Positions 1-7,185 are shown, counted from the first letter of the stretch. The stretch: DNA of 9,343 bases from Dehalococcoidia bacterium (GCA_003562555.1 PWUO01000247.1:1-9343), one strand, 5' to 3'. Notes: generated from the letters alone by a model not told the origin. Made by a program: numbers and translations.

Positions 1-1644
1 GACCGCCTCATACGACGTGGGGTCGAGTATCCAGGGGCGAACACCCTCATCGCTCGCGCCACGCTCGTTGCGTTGAAGGACTCCACCCTGGAGCTTCTGC
101 GCCGCCGCGTTGGCGCGGTCTTCGACAAGCGCGTGGGCGGCAGCGAGAACTTCCAAGAGGCCGTGTTCCGATTCCCACCTGAACCACACCCCGTCACTGG
201 GCACTTGGTACAGAGCGTCGTCAACGGCATCGGCCTGGACCGCACGGACATCGAGCGTGTGCTGAAGTCCACCGAGTTCGCCACCGTCCACCTTGAAGAG
301 GCTGACGAGATTCCGAGCGATGCCCATGATCTCGTGCAGGAGCGTGCGCGCCAGGAGATATACCACCGCACCAAGACCGTCAGGGACATGTGCATGGACC
401 TGGCGCTCACGTGGTCGAAACTGGCGGGACGCACGCTCACCTGGCAGGACGTGTACGCCATCTTGCTCGATGACAAGCTCAATCGCGTTGGTGAGCGCCA
501 ACTGCCATCCGACCATCCCATGCCCGGCCACACAGTCGTGAGCGCCACGTGGAACCCTAACGGGAACGACCACACCTGGGTTCGGTACGTCGGCATCCCC
601 TACCCCTACCCTGCGCCAACCGAAGAGTGGGTCAACGCGAATGTCGGCATTCGCGAGGTCCACGTCTCGCCAGACATCCTGGGAAGAGACCGCTTCAGGT
701 TTCGCGCCGGGGCGCTCGTCAGCCTGGGTGACGGTACGCGTAGCTTCGCAGCCAAGCATGAACAGACCAACGGCAAGGTGAAGCTGGTCGATGGCCGAGA
801 GGTGCCCGCAACAGACTGCGGCTTGGTCCTCCAGCGCTACTGCATCTACGCCTTCGGCTACGAGAACGAAAGCCGGGACTACCGCAGCGTGGAGAACACC
901 TACCTGATGGCCAATCAGGAAATGCGGCTGCGCCACCAGCACGGCTACACGAACGAGCGCGAAGGCCGGGTCACGCCCTACTACATTGACGAGCCGCTCA
1001 GCCGTGGCGGGCACCTGTTGCCCGAGGTGCCACGCGAGCGAATCGCCAGGTCCGGCCACACCATCGTCTGCGGGATCGACCACGGCGGCGACCACGCCAC
1101 GGCAATCCTGTTCGCCATGTACCTCCAGAACAGCGACAGCATCATCTTCTTCGATGAACTCGTCAAGAGTGGCGAATCCTCCTATGCGATGGCCGTTGAG
1201 GCGAAGCAGATGTCGGTGCCTGGCGTGGTTCACATCTGGGGTTACGACCCTGCGATGAACGCGAGGCTGTTCGACAGGGATAGCTCGCATCGCATCGTGG
1301 ACAACTACATCGAAGTGCTAGGGGAGAACTTGTACGAAGGGCCTCGTGGCGACCCCGCGTTCGATGAACTTGCGAGGATGCTGAAGCACGAGGACAACAT
1401 GATTACCCCTCATCCCATGCCGAGGGTTCTGGTGACGGAGAACTGTCACCAGATTCGCAAGACGTTCCTCAACCTCACGTGGCGGATGGTCCGAAAGCAG
1501 CGTGGGAACTGGATGGTTGACGTTGGCGACGCTGCCAAGATCACGGTCGGCATGGTCGTGAAGGGCTACGCGAGAAGCGCGGTCATCGACGCCGAGTTCG
1601 AGCCTCGCAAGGCATACTCAGACCGCTTCAGGATGTGGGGGTAA
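1..1644 (+). CDS. Phage terminase large subunit (5' end cut by window)
   Basis: ATP-driven motor and nuclease that packages phage DNA through the portal. The reading frame is open to base 1, and the upstream codons (…YPGANTLIARATLVALKDST…) match the segment just after Walker A in terminases. The gene therefore begins before the window, and the TTG at 73 is not its start. Numbering from that TTG: Walker B VHLEEADEI at residues 72-80 with the acidic pair E75/E76, and a coupling motif III-like SATWNPN at 157-163. The C-terminal RNase H-like nuclease has the first acidic residue in CGIDHG (D336), a second in FFDEL (D361/E362) and a third in VDVGDAAK (D483/D486). About 140 residues (roughly 190-330) between ATPase and nuclease are not recognised and look long for a linker. 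The endolysin follows after one base. The small terminase subunit, if present, would lie upstream. The family is clear from motif order; the exact subfamily is not. Confidence 0.92.
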   Translation, partial: DRLIRRGVEYPGANTLIARATLVALKDSTLELLRRRVGAVFDKRVGGSENFQEAVFRFPPEPHPVTGHLVQSVVNGIGLDRTDIERVLKSTEFATVHLEEADEIPSDAHDLVQERARQEIYHRTKTVRDMCMDLALTWSKLAGRTLTWQDVYAILLDDKLNRVGERQLPSDHPMPGHTVVSATWNPNGNDHTWVRYVGIPYPYPAPTEEWVNANVGIREVHVSPDILGRDRFRFRAGALVSLGDGTRSFAAKHEQTNGKVKLVDGREVPATDCGLVLQRYCIYAFGYENESRDYRSVENTYLMANQEMRLRHQHGYTNEREGRVTPYYIDEPLSRGGHLLPEVPRERIARSGHTIVCGIDHGGDHATAILFAMYLQNSDSIIFFDELVKSGESSYAMAVEAKQMSVPGVVHIWGYDPAMNARLFDRDSSHRIVDNYIEVLGENLYEGPRGDPAFDELARMLKHEDNMITPHPMPRVLVTENCHQIRKTFLNLTWRMVRKQRGNWMVDVGDAAKITVGMVVKGYARSAVIDAEFEPRKAYSDRFRMWG

Positions 1645-1645
1645 G

Positions 1646-2278
1646 ATGTCGCGGGAACGATGGCTTCAAGAAACCGTCTCAGGCGCTCGCATCGCTGCCC
1701 TTTCCGGGAAGATCAATGCCGCTGGCGCAGTCGCGCATGCCGCGAACGAAACCGGGTACGGAAGCAGCCAACTTGGCAAGCCGCCCCACCACAACCTCTT
1801 CGGCGTCAAGGCGACAGGGGCGTGGCGCGGGAGGACAGTTGACCTTCCGACCTGGGAAGTTATCGACGGCAAGAGGGTTGACATCGTGGCATCCTGGCGC
1901 TCCTACGAGAGCTACACCGAGTGCTTCGAGGACTACGGCGACATCATCAGCCGCCTGTACCCTTACGCAGATCCTCGTCACCCCATCTCCTTCCTTCGTG
2001 GCCTGTTCCTGACCGGCCCCCGGCGATGGGCCACGGACCCACTCGCTTTCAACAAGGCCGCTGTCATCCTTGGTGAGTGGTGGGACATTCTGGACCCACC
2101 GATGACGAGCGGTGAAGCAACGCGCTTCGTCTTGCACCACTTCCACCGACGCGACGTTCTGGCGCTGCTCGATGCGCACCTTCAGCACGAGAGCCAACTG
2201 GTCCTCAAGGGCGAGTTCGTGACCCGCTACGTGCGGGATGAAGCGGGCGGGCGCGTCGATGTCCGCAGAAAGGTGTAG
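1646..2278 (+). CDS. Endolysin, GH73/FlgJ-type glucosaminidase
   Basis: Peptidoglycan hydrolase expected to cut the glycan strand (N-acetylglucosaminidase) at lysis. The 210 residues carry the GH73 pattern in order: AAHAANETGYGSSQL-like segment at about 28-43 with the likely catalytic glutamate E35, NLFGVK at 50-55, then TWEV…GKRV…ASWRSYESYTECFEDY (69-97), and WATDP…NKAAVIL near the domain end. About 60 C-terminal residues match no cell-wall-binding domain I know. No signal peptide or membrane anchor is visible, so export would depend on the holin gene that starts two bases after this stop. The start is the ATG one base past the terminase stop; its ribosome site is poor (a G-run at 1637-1641), suggesting translational coupling to terminase. 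It could instead be a virion-borne hydrolase, but pairing with a holin favours lysis. Confidence 0.88.
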   Translation: MSRERWLQETVSGARIAALSGKINAAGAVAHAANETGYGSSQLGKPPHHNLFGVKATGAWRGRTVDLPTWEVIDGKRVDIVASWRSYESYTECFEDYGDIISRLYPYADPRHPISFLRGLFLTGPRRWATDPLAFNKAAVILGEWWDILDPPMTSGEATRFVLHHFHRRDVLALLDAHLQHESQLVLKGEFVTRYVRDEAGGRVDVRRKV

Positions 2279-2280
2279 AG

Positions 2281-2751
2281 ATGTTCCAGGAGTTCTTCAT
2301 CGAGTACATCGTTCCTGCGTTGCTGAGCGTCATCGGCGCCGTCCTGATCTATCTATCGGGCATCGCGGCCAAAGCCATCCGGTCTGCCAAGAACCACTTC
2401 GATGCAGAGTGGGCGCATGACCTGATGGAGTCACTCGCGCAGGCAACTGAAACCGCAGTCCAGAGTGTCAACCAAACCTTCGCGGATGGCGTGCGGGAGG
2501 CAACGCAAGATGGGAAGCTGACCATAGCGGATGCCAGTGTGGCGTTTCAACGCGCAATGCGCGTGGCCAAGGGGCAGCTTGGGGAAGAGGGGCTGAAGGC
2601 GTTGAGTCGCTTGCTTGGCGGCACGGCACAGGTGGAGGCTGCCATCGCCGATGGTATTGAAGCCTCGGTATCCAAGGTCAAGACCGTCAAGAAGGCGGCT
2701 ACGGATGAGTCCGCCTTGCTCGCGATTCGAGACATGCTAGCCAGGGAGTGA
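2281..2751 (+). CDS. Holin-like protein, one N-terminal membrane segment
   Basis: The 156-residue protein has one clear hydrophobic segment at about residues 7-29 (YIVPALLSVIGAVLIYLSGI), followed by a long soluble, mainly helical, alanine-rich tail. The tail pattern (GKLT.aDA…A…AKGQLGEEGLKALSRLLG…VEAAI…IEASVSKVK) resembles small phage proteins assigned to the LLH-type holin superfamily; this is from memory of the family, not a search. A holin would form the membrane lesion that releases the adjacent endolysin. The start ATG is two bases after the endolysin stop, with AAAGGT at 2269-2274 as ribosome site six bases upstream. The stop codon lies in the loop of a stem-loop at 2737-2765. It could also be another membrane-anchored phage protein, but size, topology and neighbour fit a holin. 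Confidence 0.72.
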   Translation: MFQEFFIEYIVPALLSVIGAVLIYLSGIAAKAIRSAKNHFDAEWAHDLMESLAQATETAVQSVNQTFADGVREATQDGKLTIADASVAFQRAMRVAKGQLGEEGLKALSRLLGGTAQVEAAIADGIEASVSKVKTVKKAATDESALLAIRDMLARE

Positions 2752-2765
2752 GTACCCTAGGCTAG
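2737..2765 (+). promoter_or_regulatory. Stem-loop between holin and portal
   Basis: CTAGCC+AGGG (2737-2746) pairs with CCCT+GGCTAG (2755-2758 and 2760-2765), ten base pairs with one bulged A at 2759 and an eight-base loop. The loop contains the holin stop codon (2749-2751), and the stem base touches the portal ribosome site at 2766. No T-run follows, so it is not an ordinary intrinsic terminator. It may be a processing site or a translation-control element; the function is inferred. Confidence 0.5.
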
Positions 2766-2772
2766 AGGAGGT
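2766..2772 (+). promoter_or_regulatory. Portal ribosome binding site (AGGAGGT)
   Basis: Full-consensus AGGAGGT ends three bases before the portal ATG at 2776, a short spacing. It starts directly after the 2737-2765 stem-loop and supports that ATG as the start. Confidence 0.75.
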
Positions 2773-2775
2773 CGA

Positions 2776-4815
2776 ATGTTCCAAATCCCGGACAACACGA
2801 TGCTGGAAGGTCCCGGACTCTTCAACGAAGAGGCTGCGCTTGGCGCGGAGCCTGTCCCGATGTTGCCCGGGCAGGAAGACCTGTCCTCGTTCCTGGATGC
2901 ACTCGAAACGGTTGATCCCTTCGCTGATCTCTACAGCGGACTGGATCAAGCCGTCGAGGAGCCGGAAGAGGGTCCGATTGCGCTATCAGGCGAGGACCTG
3001 GACAGGTTCAAGTTCCGGTTCGACCTGTCGCTCAGTAGGGCGAAGGTCAAGATGCAGAAGCTCCACGAAGACGTACGCATGGATAGGGCTGTCTACAAGA
3101 CCCTCGAACGCGAGCAGGAGTACCCTGGTCAACCCAACCTGACCACGCCCTTGTCTTCCAACAAGACCGACGGTCTGCTTTCTATCGTCGTTGACGCGCT
3201 GGAGCATCGTCCGTTCGGCTCCTTCATTCCTGAGGGCATTGGTCAACCCGCCGAGGATGCTGCCCAGGTCGCCCCACTCTGCTCTGCCTATCTCGAACGC
3301 GAGATCAACCGCACGCACAGCCGAGAGAAGCTGGTTCGAGAAATCTCGAAGGAGGCCATCAAGGTCGGCACGGGCATTGCTCGTCTCGGCATGGTCAGGC
3401 ACCCGAGCGGCGAGTGGTTCGTGGACGTGACCGACATCATCAAGATGGAGCACTTCTTCGTTGACCGCGTTGCCGTCTCGAACTTGAAGCATTGCTTCTC
3501 GGCCTACGAGCAGCGCATGCCCTTCTACGAGCTTGAGGAAATGGCCGACGCGGGCTTGATCGACCGCACCGCGCTCGACACCATCAGGGATTCGCACAGC
3601 GCCGAGTTCATCAGGACGGTCGAGGAAGAGGAGGCTGGCCATCGCGAGTCGAGCCACGCCTACCAGGAAGAAACGGCAATTCACAAGGTGTACTACGGCT
3701 ACATGCGCTTCCGCGCCTCAGGCGACTCTACGGCCCGCATCTACGAAGGCATCTGGTCTGACCAGTGGAAGACCCTTCTCGCAGTCCGTCACAACCCCGT
3801 CAGTGAAGCCTTTGACCATCCCCCAATCGGACTCGCCCGAATCGGAAAAGAACCCAAGTTCCTCTTCGGACGAGGCGTCATGCGTAGAATGTCGCCCATC
3901 CAGCAAATGGCTGACAACGCCATCAACAGCCACCTCGCGCTCAACGACCTTGCAGCGTCGCCGCCGTTCCTCTACAAGATGAACTCACCTTTCGGGAGGC
4001 TGATGACCAGCAAGCGTCGCATCCTTCCGGGGGTAGGCATTCCAACTCTGAGCGACCCAGACCGTGGAGATGTTCGCCAACTGGAGTTCACGAACCCAGG
4101 GCTGAACCTTCAGGACATCTCAGTCGCTCAGAGTTTCGCGGACAAGGCGACGTTCACGGAAGAGGCAATCGGTACGTCCGACAGTTCTCGCAAGACGCTG
4201 GGTCAGTTCCGGGTCGAGATGCAACGTGGGACCATGCGAGTTCGCCTCGACCTTGGGGACCTTGCGTACGACCTCTCAACCATCCTGACGATGTACTGGT
4301 CGATGATGGTCGCCTACAAGCTGAAGCCCAAGGGTGTCGTTGAGATCGAGGATGGCGGCAAGCTCCTGGGTGCTCGGGAGATTACGGAGCAAGAGATCAC
4401 CCGTGTCATGGACTCGCTCATCCTTCCCCTCGTTGAGCAGAACCAGATCACTTACGACGAGTTGGTCGAGCTTGAGGAGTCGTTCAATGGGCGCCTGACG
4501 GCTGACACGATTCCGTCCGGGCGACGTGCAGACCTGACGATCATGGTCACGGGTACCAAGATCATTGCTGACAAGGCCGCAGAGCTTGAGATGCTCAACG
4601 AGTTGACTCCGTACATCTTGGAGGGCATCGAGCTTGCGCAGAAGGACTCCTACTGGAACTACCACCTGCGCTCCATAATCGAGGCGATGGGCTTCAAGGA
4701 CATCGAGAAGCGCATCCCGCCTGACCCGGGCGTCATCATCGAGGAAGACGGCATGCGGCAGCAGTTGGGTGACCCAATGGCGCAAGTCATCAATCGCTCG
4801 TCCAACATGATCTAA
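2776..4815 (+). CDS. Portal protein
   Basis: Forms the ring at one capsid vertex through which terminase drives DNA and to which the tail adaptor binds. The 679-residue protein shows portal features: a N-terminal helical region with YPGQPNLTTPLSSNKTDGLLSIVVDAL-type sequence (about 116-140), a long alpha/beta stem (AIKVGTGIARLGMV near 195-207), and the core motif FGRGVMRRMSPIQQ at 364-377 followed by the ADNAINSHLALNDLAASPP helix, which matches the fGRg…l.p.Q…n…n pattern of many portals. The acidic N-terminal 75 residues and the C-terminal tail are less recognisable. It is longer than many siphovirus portals and near the size of P22-type ones. It follows the lysis pair and precedes a three-gene overlapping cluster. 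The start is supported by AGGAGGT just upstream. Bases 3334-3350 also carry a near-palindrome repeated after the capsid operon. Confidence 0.87.
   Translation: MFQIPDNTMLEGPGLFNEEAALGAEPVPMLPGQEDLSSFLDALETVDPFADLYSGLDQAVEEPEEGPIALSGEDLDRFKFRFDLSLSRAKVKMQKLHEDVRMDRAVYKTLEREQEYPGQPNLTTPLSSNKTDGLLSIVVDALEHRPFGSFIPEGIGQPAEDAAQVAPLCSAYLEREINRTHSREKLVREISKEAIKVGTGIARLGMVRHPSGEWFVDVTDIIKMEHFFVDRVAVSNLKHCFSAYEQRMPFYELEEMADAGLIDRTALDTIRDSHSAEFIRTVEEEEAGHRESSHAYQEETAIHKVYYGYMRFRASGDSTARIYEGIWSDQWKTLLAVRHNPVSEAFDHPPIGLARIGKEPKFLFGRGVMRRMSPIQQMADNAINSHLALNDLAASPPFLYKMNSPFGRLMTSKRRILPGVGIPTLSDPDRGDVRQLEFTNPGLNLQDISVAQSFADKATFTEEAIGTSDSSRKTLGQFRVEMQRGTMRVRLDLGDLAYDLSTILTMYWSMMVAYKLKPKGVVEIEDGGKLLGAREITEQEITRVMDSLILPLVEQNQITYDELVELEESFNGRLTADTIPSGRRADLTIMVTGTKIIADKAAELEMLNELTPYILEGIELAQKDSYWNYHLRSIIEAMGFKDIEKRIPPDPGVIIEEDGMRQQLGDPMAQVINRSSNMI
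3334..3350. repeat. 17-base near-palindromic repeat, copy 1
   Basis: GTTCGAGAAATCTCGAA lies within the portal gene, and the identical 17 bases recur at 8644-8660. The arms TTCGAG/CTCGAA are inverted repeats around AAAT. Here the sequence is also coding (VREISK), so coincidence is possible; the function is unknown. Confidence 0.6.
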
Positions 4816-4821
4816 GGAGGT
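4814..4821 (+). promoter_or_regulatory. Ribosome binding site overlapping the portal stop
   Basis: AAGGAGGT uses the last two bases of the portal TAA stop and ends two bases before the ATG at 4824. The match to the 16S rRNA 3' end is very strong but the spacing is unusually short. It suggests that translation of the next gene is linked to termination on portal. Confidence 0.65.
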
Positions 4822-4823
4822 TC

Positions 4824-5132
4824 ATGGCTACTCAGCAGACATCGCGTAGGGCCCGGCTCAGCATGATTGACCAAGTGCTGGAACACATGCAGAAGGGCGC
4901 TCAGCGTTCGATAGAGCGGCTCTCTGATCGGAGTATCAAGGACCTAATCATCTGGCTTGAGGCGCGTCAGATGGACAAGACAATCGCTCTGTCGGCCATT
5001 GAGGACATGGGCGAGTACATGCGCATTCGCGGCCAGATCGAGTTTGTGGTTGAACTCAACGGCGAACTGACCGACATCCTGTTAGAGCGAACCAACACCC
5101 GCAAGCAGGGTGCAGAGGAGGAGTCTGAATGA
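4824..5132 (+). CDS. Small helical protein of unknown function
   Basis: I do not recognise this 102-residue protein. It starts with a basic, probably flexible stretch (MATQQTSRRARL), then appears almost wholly helical (MIDQVLEHMQKGAQRSIERL, then DLIIWLEARQMDK, then ELNGELTDILLERT) and ends in a charged tail. No membrane segment or cysteine is visible. It sits right after portal and overlaps the scaffold candidate by four bases (ATGA), so it is probably a head-assembly accessory made in step with both. It might be a small scaffold or portal-binding factor; that is inference from position alone. An alternative in-frame ATG at 4863 would give a 13-residue shorter product with normal spacing problems of its own. 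That it is a real gene is well supported by its ribosome site and coupling. Confidence 0.8.
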   Translation: MATQQTSRRARLSMIDQVLEHMQKGAQRSIERLSDRSIKDLIIWLEARQMDKTIALSAIEDMGEYMRIRGQIEFVVELNGELTDILLERTNTRKQGAEEESE

Positions 5133-5953
5133 GTCAGGAGTCTTTCGATTACGGCGCACTGTTCGAGGAGAGCGATGACACCATCCTCGAAAGCCTTCTC
5201 GCAGAGGGGTCGCCCGAAGAGGGCCAACGCCAGGAGAAGCCGACCGAGAAGACGGAACAGCGCCAGCAGCAGCGCCCCTCTGGCGGGTTCCAGATTCAGA
5301 TTGCCACGCTCCAAAAGCAACTCGATGAACTGGAGAAGAAGATCGAGACGCACAAGGAGACAGGCGTCTACATCACGAAGGGTAGCGATGGGCAATCGGT
5401 ATTCGACTACGTGTCCATGCAGCAAGACATCTCGCGGCAAGCCACGCTCAACCGTCGTCTACAAGAGGTCAAAGAGCGTGCGCGAGAAGCCCGAGAGTTT
5501 GCCAACTCGCACACCCAAACGGTGACCAAGTTCGCCCAGGCCTTCCTTCGGCGGGAGATCAACTCGTACCCACCTGAGATGCGCAAGAAGCTGGCAGAGC
5601 AGTTCGCTAAGAGTTTCGAGTATCTCAGGGATCAGGGCACGTGGTCCGACTCGATGTACCAGGACAAGGCCAAGCTGGTGAATGGTCTTCAGGCTGTCAT
5701 GAACACGGCTCTTGGTGTCGTGGCTCGTGACCAGTACCGCTCCAAGGACCATGCAGGCAAGCCCTCCGGGTTCGAAGAAGGCGACGAGGAGCAGCCTCGC
5801 CGCAAGGAAGAACCTGAGAATGATGACGATGACTTCACCAGGGCCTTGATGGGAGCGTACGAGAAGCGTAAGATTGGGTCAATGTCAGTGGCTCAGCGTC
5901 GAAGGTACGAGCAAGAACAGGCTGAGAAGGCTGAGAAGGGAGAGCGGTCGTGA
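5129..5953 (+). CDS. Putative scaffolding protein (charged, coiled-coil)
   Basis: The 274-residue protein lies between portal and major capsid protein, the usual place for a scaffold, and has suitable composition. Residues 1-35 are acidic and flexible, 36-53 are Q/E/R-rich, and 54-75 form a clear heptad helix (IQIATLQKQLDELEKKIETH). A second helical stretch around 98-130 (DISRQATLNRRLQEVKERAREAREF by position) follows. Near the end an acidic run with DDDD precedes a basic, helical C-terminus (YEKRKIGSMSVAQRRRYEQEQ). In P22-type scaffolds a basic C-terminal helix binds coat protein, so the same role is plausible. No protease motif is seen. A good ribosome site AGGAGG (5116-5121) lies seven bases upstream. 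The gene overlaps its upstream neighbour by ATGA and its downstream neighbour by GTGA. The assignment rests on position and composition, not on a recognised domain. Confidence 0.6.
   Translation: MSQESFDYGALFEESDDTILESLLAEGSPEEGQRQEKPTEKTEQRQQQRPSGGFQIQIATLQKQLDELEKKIETHKETGVYITKGSDGQSVFDYVSMQQDISRQATLNRRLQEVKERAREAREFANSHTQTVTKFAQAFLRREINSYPPEMRKKLAEQFAKSFEYLRDQGTWSDSMYQDKAKLVNGLQAVMNTALGVVARDQYRSKDHAGKPSGFEEGDEEQPRRKEEPENDDDDFTRALMGAYEKRKIGSMSVAQRRRYEQEQAEKAEKGERS
5920..5937 (+). repeat. Two tandem copies of GGCTGAGAA
   Basis: A nine-base unit is repeated directly twice near the 3' end of the scaffold candidate, encoding AEKAEK in its charged C-terminal helix. It probably arose by replication slippage and has little functional meaning; the AAGGGAG just after it serves as ribosome site for the next gene. 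Confidence 0.5.
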
Positions 5954-6618
5954 GCGTTGACCTGCCGAGCGTGAAGACGCAACGGACACGTCGTGAAGAC
6001 ATGCCCGCCCCCTCAAGCCTTGCGACCCCCTCGGTCGAGCCTGGTGCCGATTGGCGTGACTCCATGGTCTCCATGGCCCGTAGCACCGCCTTCGGCGCAC
6101 GAACCCACGACAGAGTGAAGAACCCGATGGTCCCAGACAACTTCCTTGACGTGTCTGAGGCCGGGTTCCCGTCTGATATCGTCGTCCTTCCTGTCAACAT
6201 CCCTCGACCGGGCGTTCCAGCAGAAATGGATCAGTACCGGCGCCTCATCAACTATCAATGGCTTCATGTACCTTGGGACTTCATCAGCAAGAATGGTGGC
6301 GAAGACGGCAAAGCCTTCGTTCCCGGCGCCGAGCGTTACGACCTTGGCGGCGGACACTTCGTCGCGGTTCTCGCTGGCCACTACCTCATGTTCGCTTCTC
6401 GGGAGCAATACCAGAATCGCCGCACCAAGAACGTGCAGAAGTCCACTGAGACTCTCCAGTACAAGATGGACCAGCTTCAGGAGCAGACTCAGCAGGGCGG
6501 CAAAATCTGGTCCGAGGCGTCCCAGAGTGGTCAGATGACGCTGGATGAACTGTTGGAGTACGAGAAGCAAATCGGTGATGAGGCTGCCCTGACGGGCGTC
6601 CGAATCGAAGCTGACTAA
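5950..6618 (+). CDS. Head-module protein of unknown function, GTG start
   Basis: I do not recognise this 222-residue protein. Residues 1-35 are basic and proline-rich, likely disordered. Residues 60-150 look like a compact mixed fold (VVLPVNIPRPG, RRLINYQWLHVPWDF, GGGHFVAVLAGHYLMFASREQY). Residues 158-184 form a glutamine-rich helix (TETLQYKMDQLQEQTQQ), and a short acidic helix (LDELLEYEKQIGDEAAL) closes it. The WLHVP…HYLMFASREQY layout resembles a motif I recall in uncharacterised phage virion-module proteins, but I cannot name a family. The GTG at 5950 is chosen because it overlaps the previous TGA (GTGA) and has AAGGGAG (5936-5942) seven bases upstream; ATG at 6001 is an alternative. It lies where a prohead protease or second assembly factor might be, yet no catalytic motif is visible. 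Confidence 0.8.
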   Translation: MSVDLPSVKTQRTRREDMPAPSSLATPSVEPGADWRDSMVSMARSTAFGARTHDRVKNPMVPDNFLDVSEAGFPSDIVVLPVNIPRPGVPAEMDQYRRLINYQWLHVPWDFISKNGGEDGKAFVPGAERYDLGGGHFVAVLAGHYLMFASREQYQNRRTKNVQKSTETLQYKMDQLQEQTQQGGKIWSEASQSGQMTLDELLEYEKQIGDEAALTGVRIEAD

Positions 6619-6637
6619 CTGAAAGGACGTATTCCGT

Positions 6638-7165
6638 ATGAACTACATCCACCCGTTCATGCTGTTGGACGGCGACCGAGAGGCGATGGAGCAGCGCTTC
6701 GATGAAGGCACCTTCAACGACTCTCTCGCGTCTGCGGCCCAGTACGAAGAGGGGGACTTGGTTGAGGTTGTGACTGGTACGGTCACCAAGAGTGTCCGTA
6801 CCGACGCCGCCTTGATTACCAAGCTCTTCCTCGCCGGTCAGTCGTACGATCAACCGTTCGCACTGGCCTACTTCCGGGGCCGTGGCGTTCCCTTGAACGT
6901 GATCCCGAAGAAGAACCTCTTCGTGTTCACTTACCAGGACGACGCCATCGACACCGCTGACCACGAGTTCGCCGCTGCCGACCTTCAGGCCGTTCTGGCT
7001 GGGGCAGAGCGCGAGCTTGAGTACAACGTGGAGCGTGAGTGCTACACCATTCGCGATGGTGATACTAACCCCACCGTGCAGCTTGTCGGAATCTTCAAGG
7101 GCGAAGTCGGAGACGATAACGTCCAGGTGATCGCCCGCATCCTCGATGAGCGTCTCGGATCGTAA
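6638..7165 (+). CDS. Putative head decoration protein (beta-rich)
   Basis: A 175-residue acidic protein directly before the major capsid gene. After a helical N-terminus (EAMEQRFDEGTFNDSLA), the middle looks like a beta-barrel: GDLVEVVTGTVTKSV, AALITKLFLAG, then VPLNVIPKKNLFVFTYQD. A mixed C-terminal half follows (ELEYNVERECYTIRDGD, PTVQLVGIFKG, VQVIARILDERLG). A small beta-rich protein immediately before or after the capsid gene is typical of decoration (cement) proteins, which bind the outer capsid and stabilise it; this role is inferred from fold appearance and location. AAAGGA at 6622-6627 lies ten bases before the ATG, a long but workable spacing. No membrane segment is present. It could also be a minor head protein. 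Confidence 0.55.
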   Translation: MNYIHPFMLLDGDREAMEQRFDEGTFNDSLASAAQYEEGDLVEVVTGTVTKSVRTDAALITKLFLAGQSYDQPFALAYFRGRGVPLNVIPKKNLFVFTYQDDAIDTADHEFAAADLQAVLAGAERELEYNVERECYTIRDGDTNPTVQLVGIFKGEVGDDNVQVIARILDERLGS

Positions 7166-7166
7166 G

Positions 7167-7176
7167 AAGGGAGGGG
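7167..7176 (+). promoter_or_regulatory. Capsid gene ribosome binding site
   Basis: AAGGGAGGGG ends nine bases before the ATG at 7186 and begins two bases after the preceding stop. It is a strong, purine-rich site, as expected for the most highly made phage protein. Confidence 0.65.
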
Positions 7177-7185
7177 AATTGACAC

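Noticed and set aside
73..75. TTG as start codon of the terminase gene
   Set aside because: The frame stays open to base 1, and the upstream codons encode sequence typical of the region after Walker A, so the gene begins outside the window.
2986..3684. Minus-strand open frames inside portal and other genes
   Set aside because: They lie wholly within well-supported plus-strand genes, lack ribosome sites and encode Arg/Leu/Val-rich shadow proteins.
5614..5626. TTTCGAGTATCTC as a third copy of the 17-base repeat
   Set aside because: Only the left arm and part of the right match and the centre differs in length; it is within coding sequence and likely chance.
7179..7184. Perfect TTGACA just before the capsid ATG as a -35 promoter box
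   Set aside because: The sequence 16-17 bases downstream (TACGCC) is a poor -10 box and would start transcription inside the capsid coding sequence.
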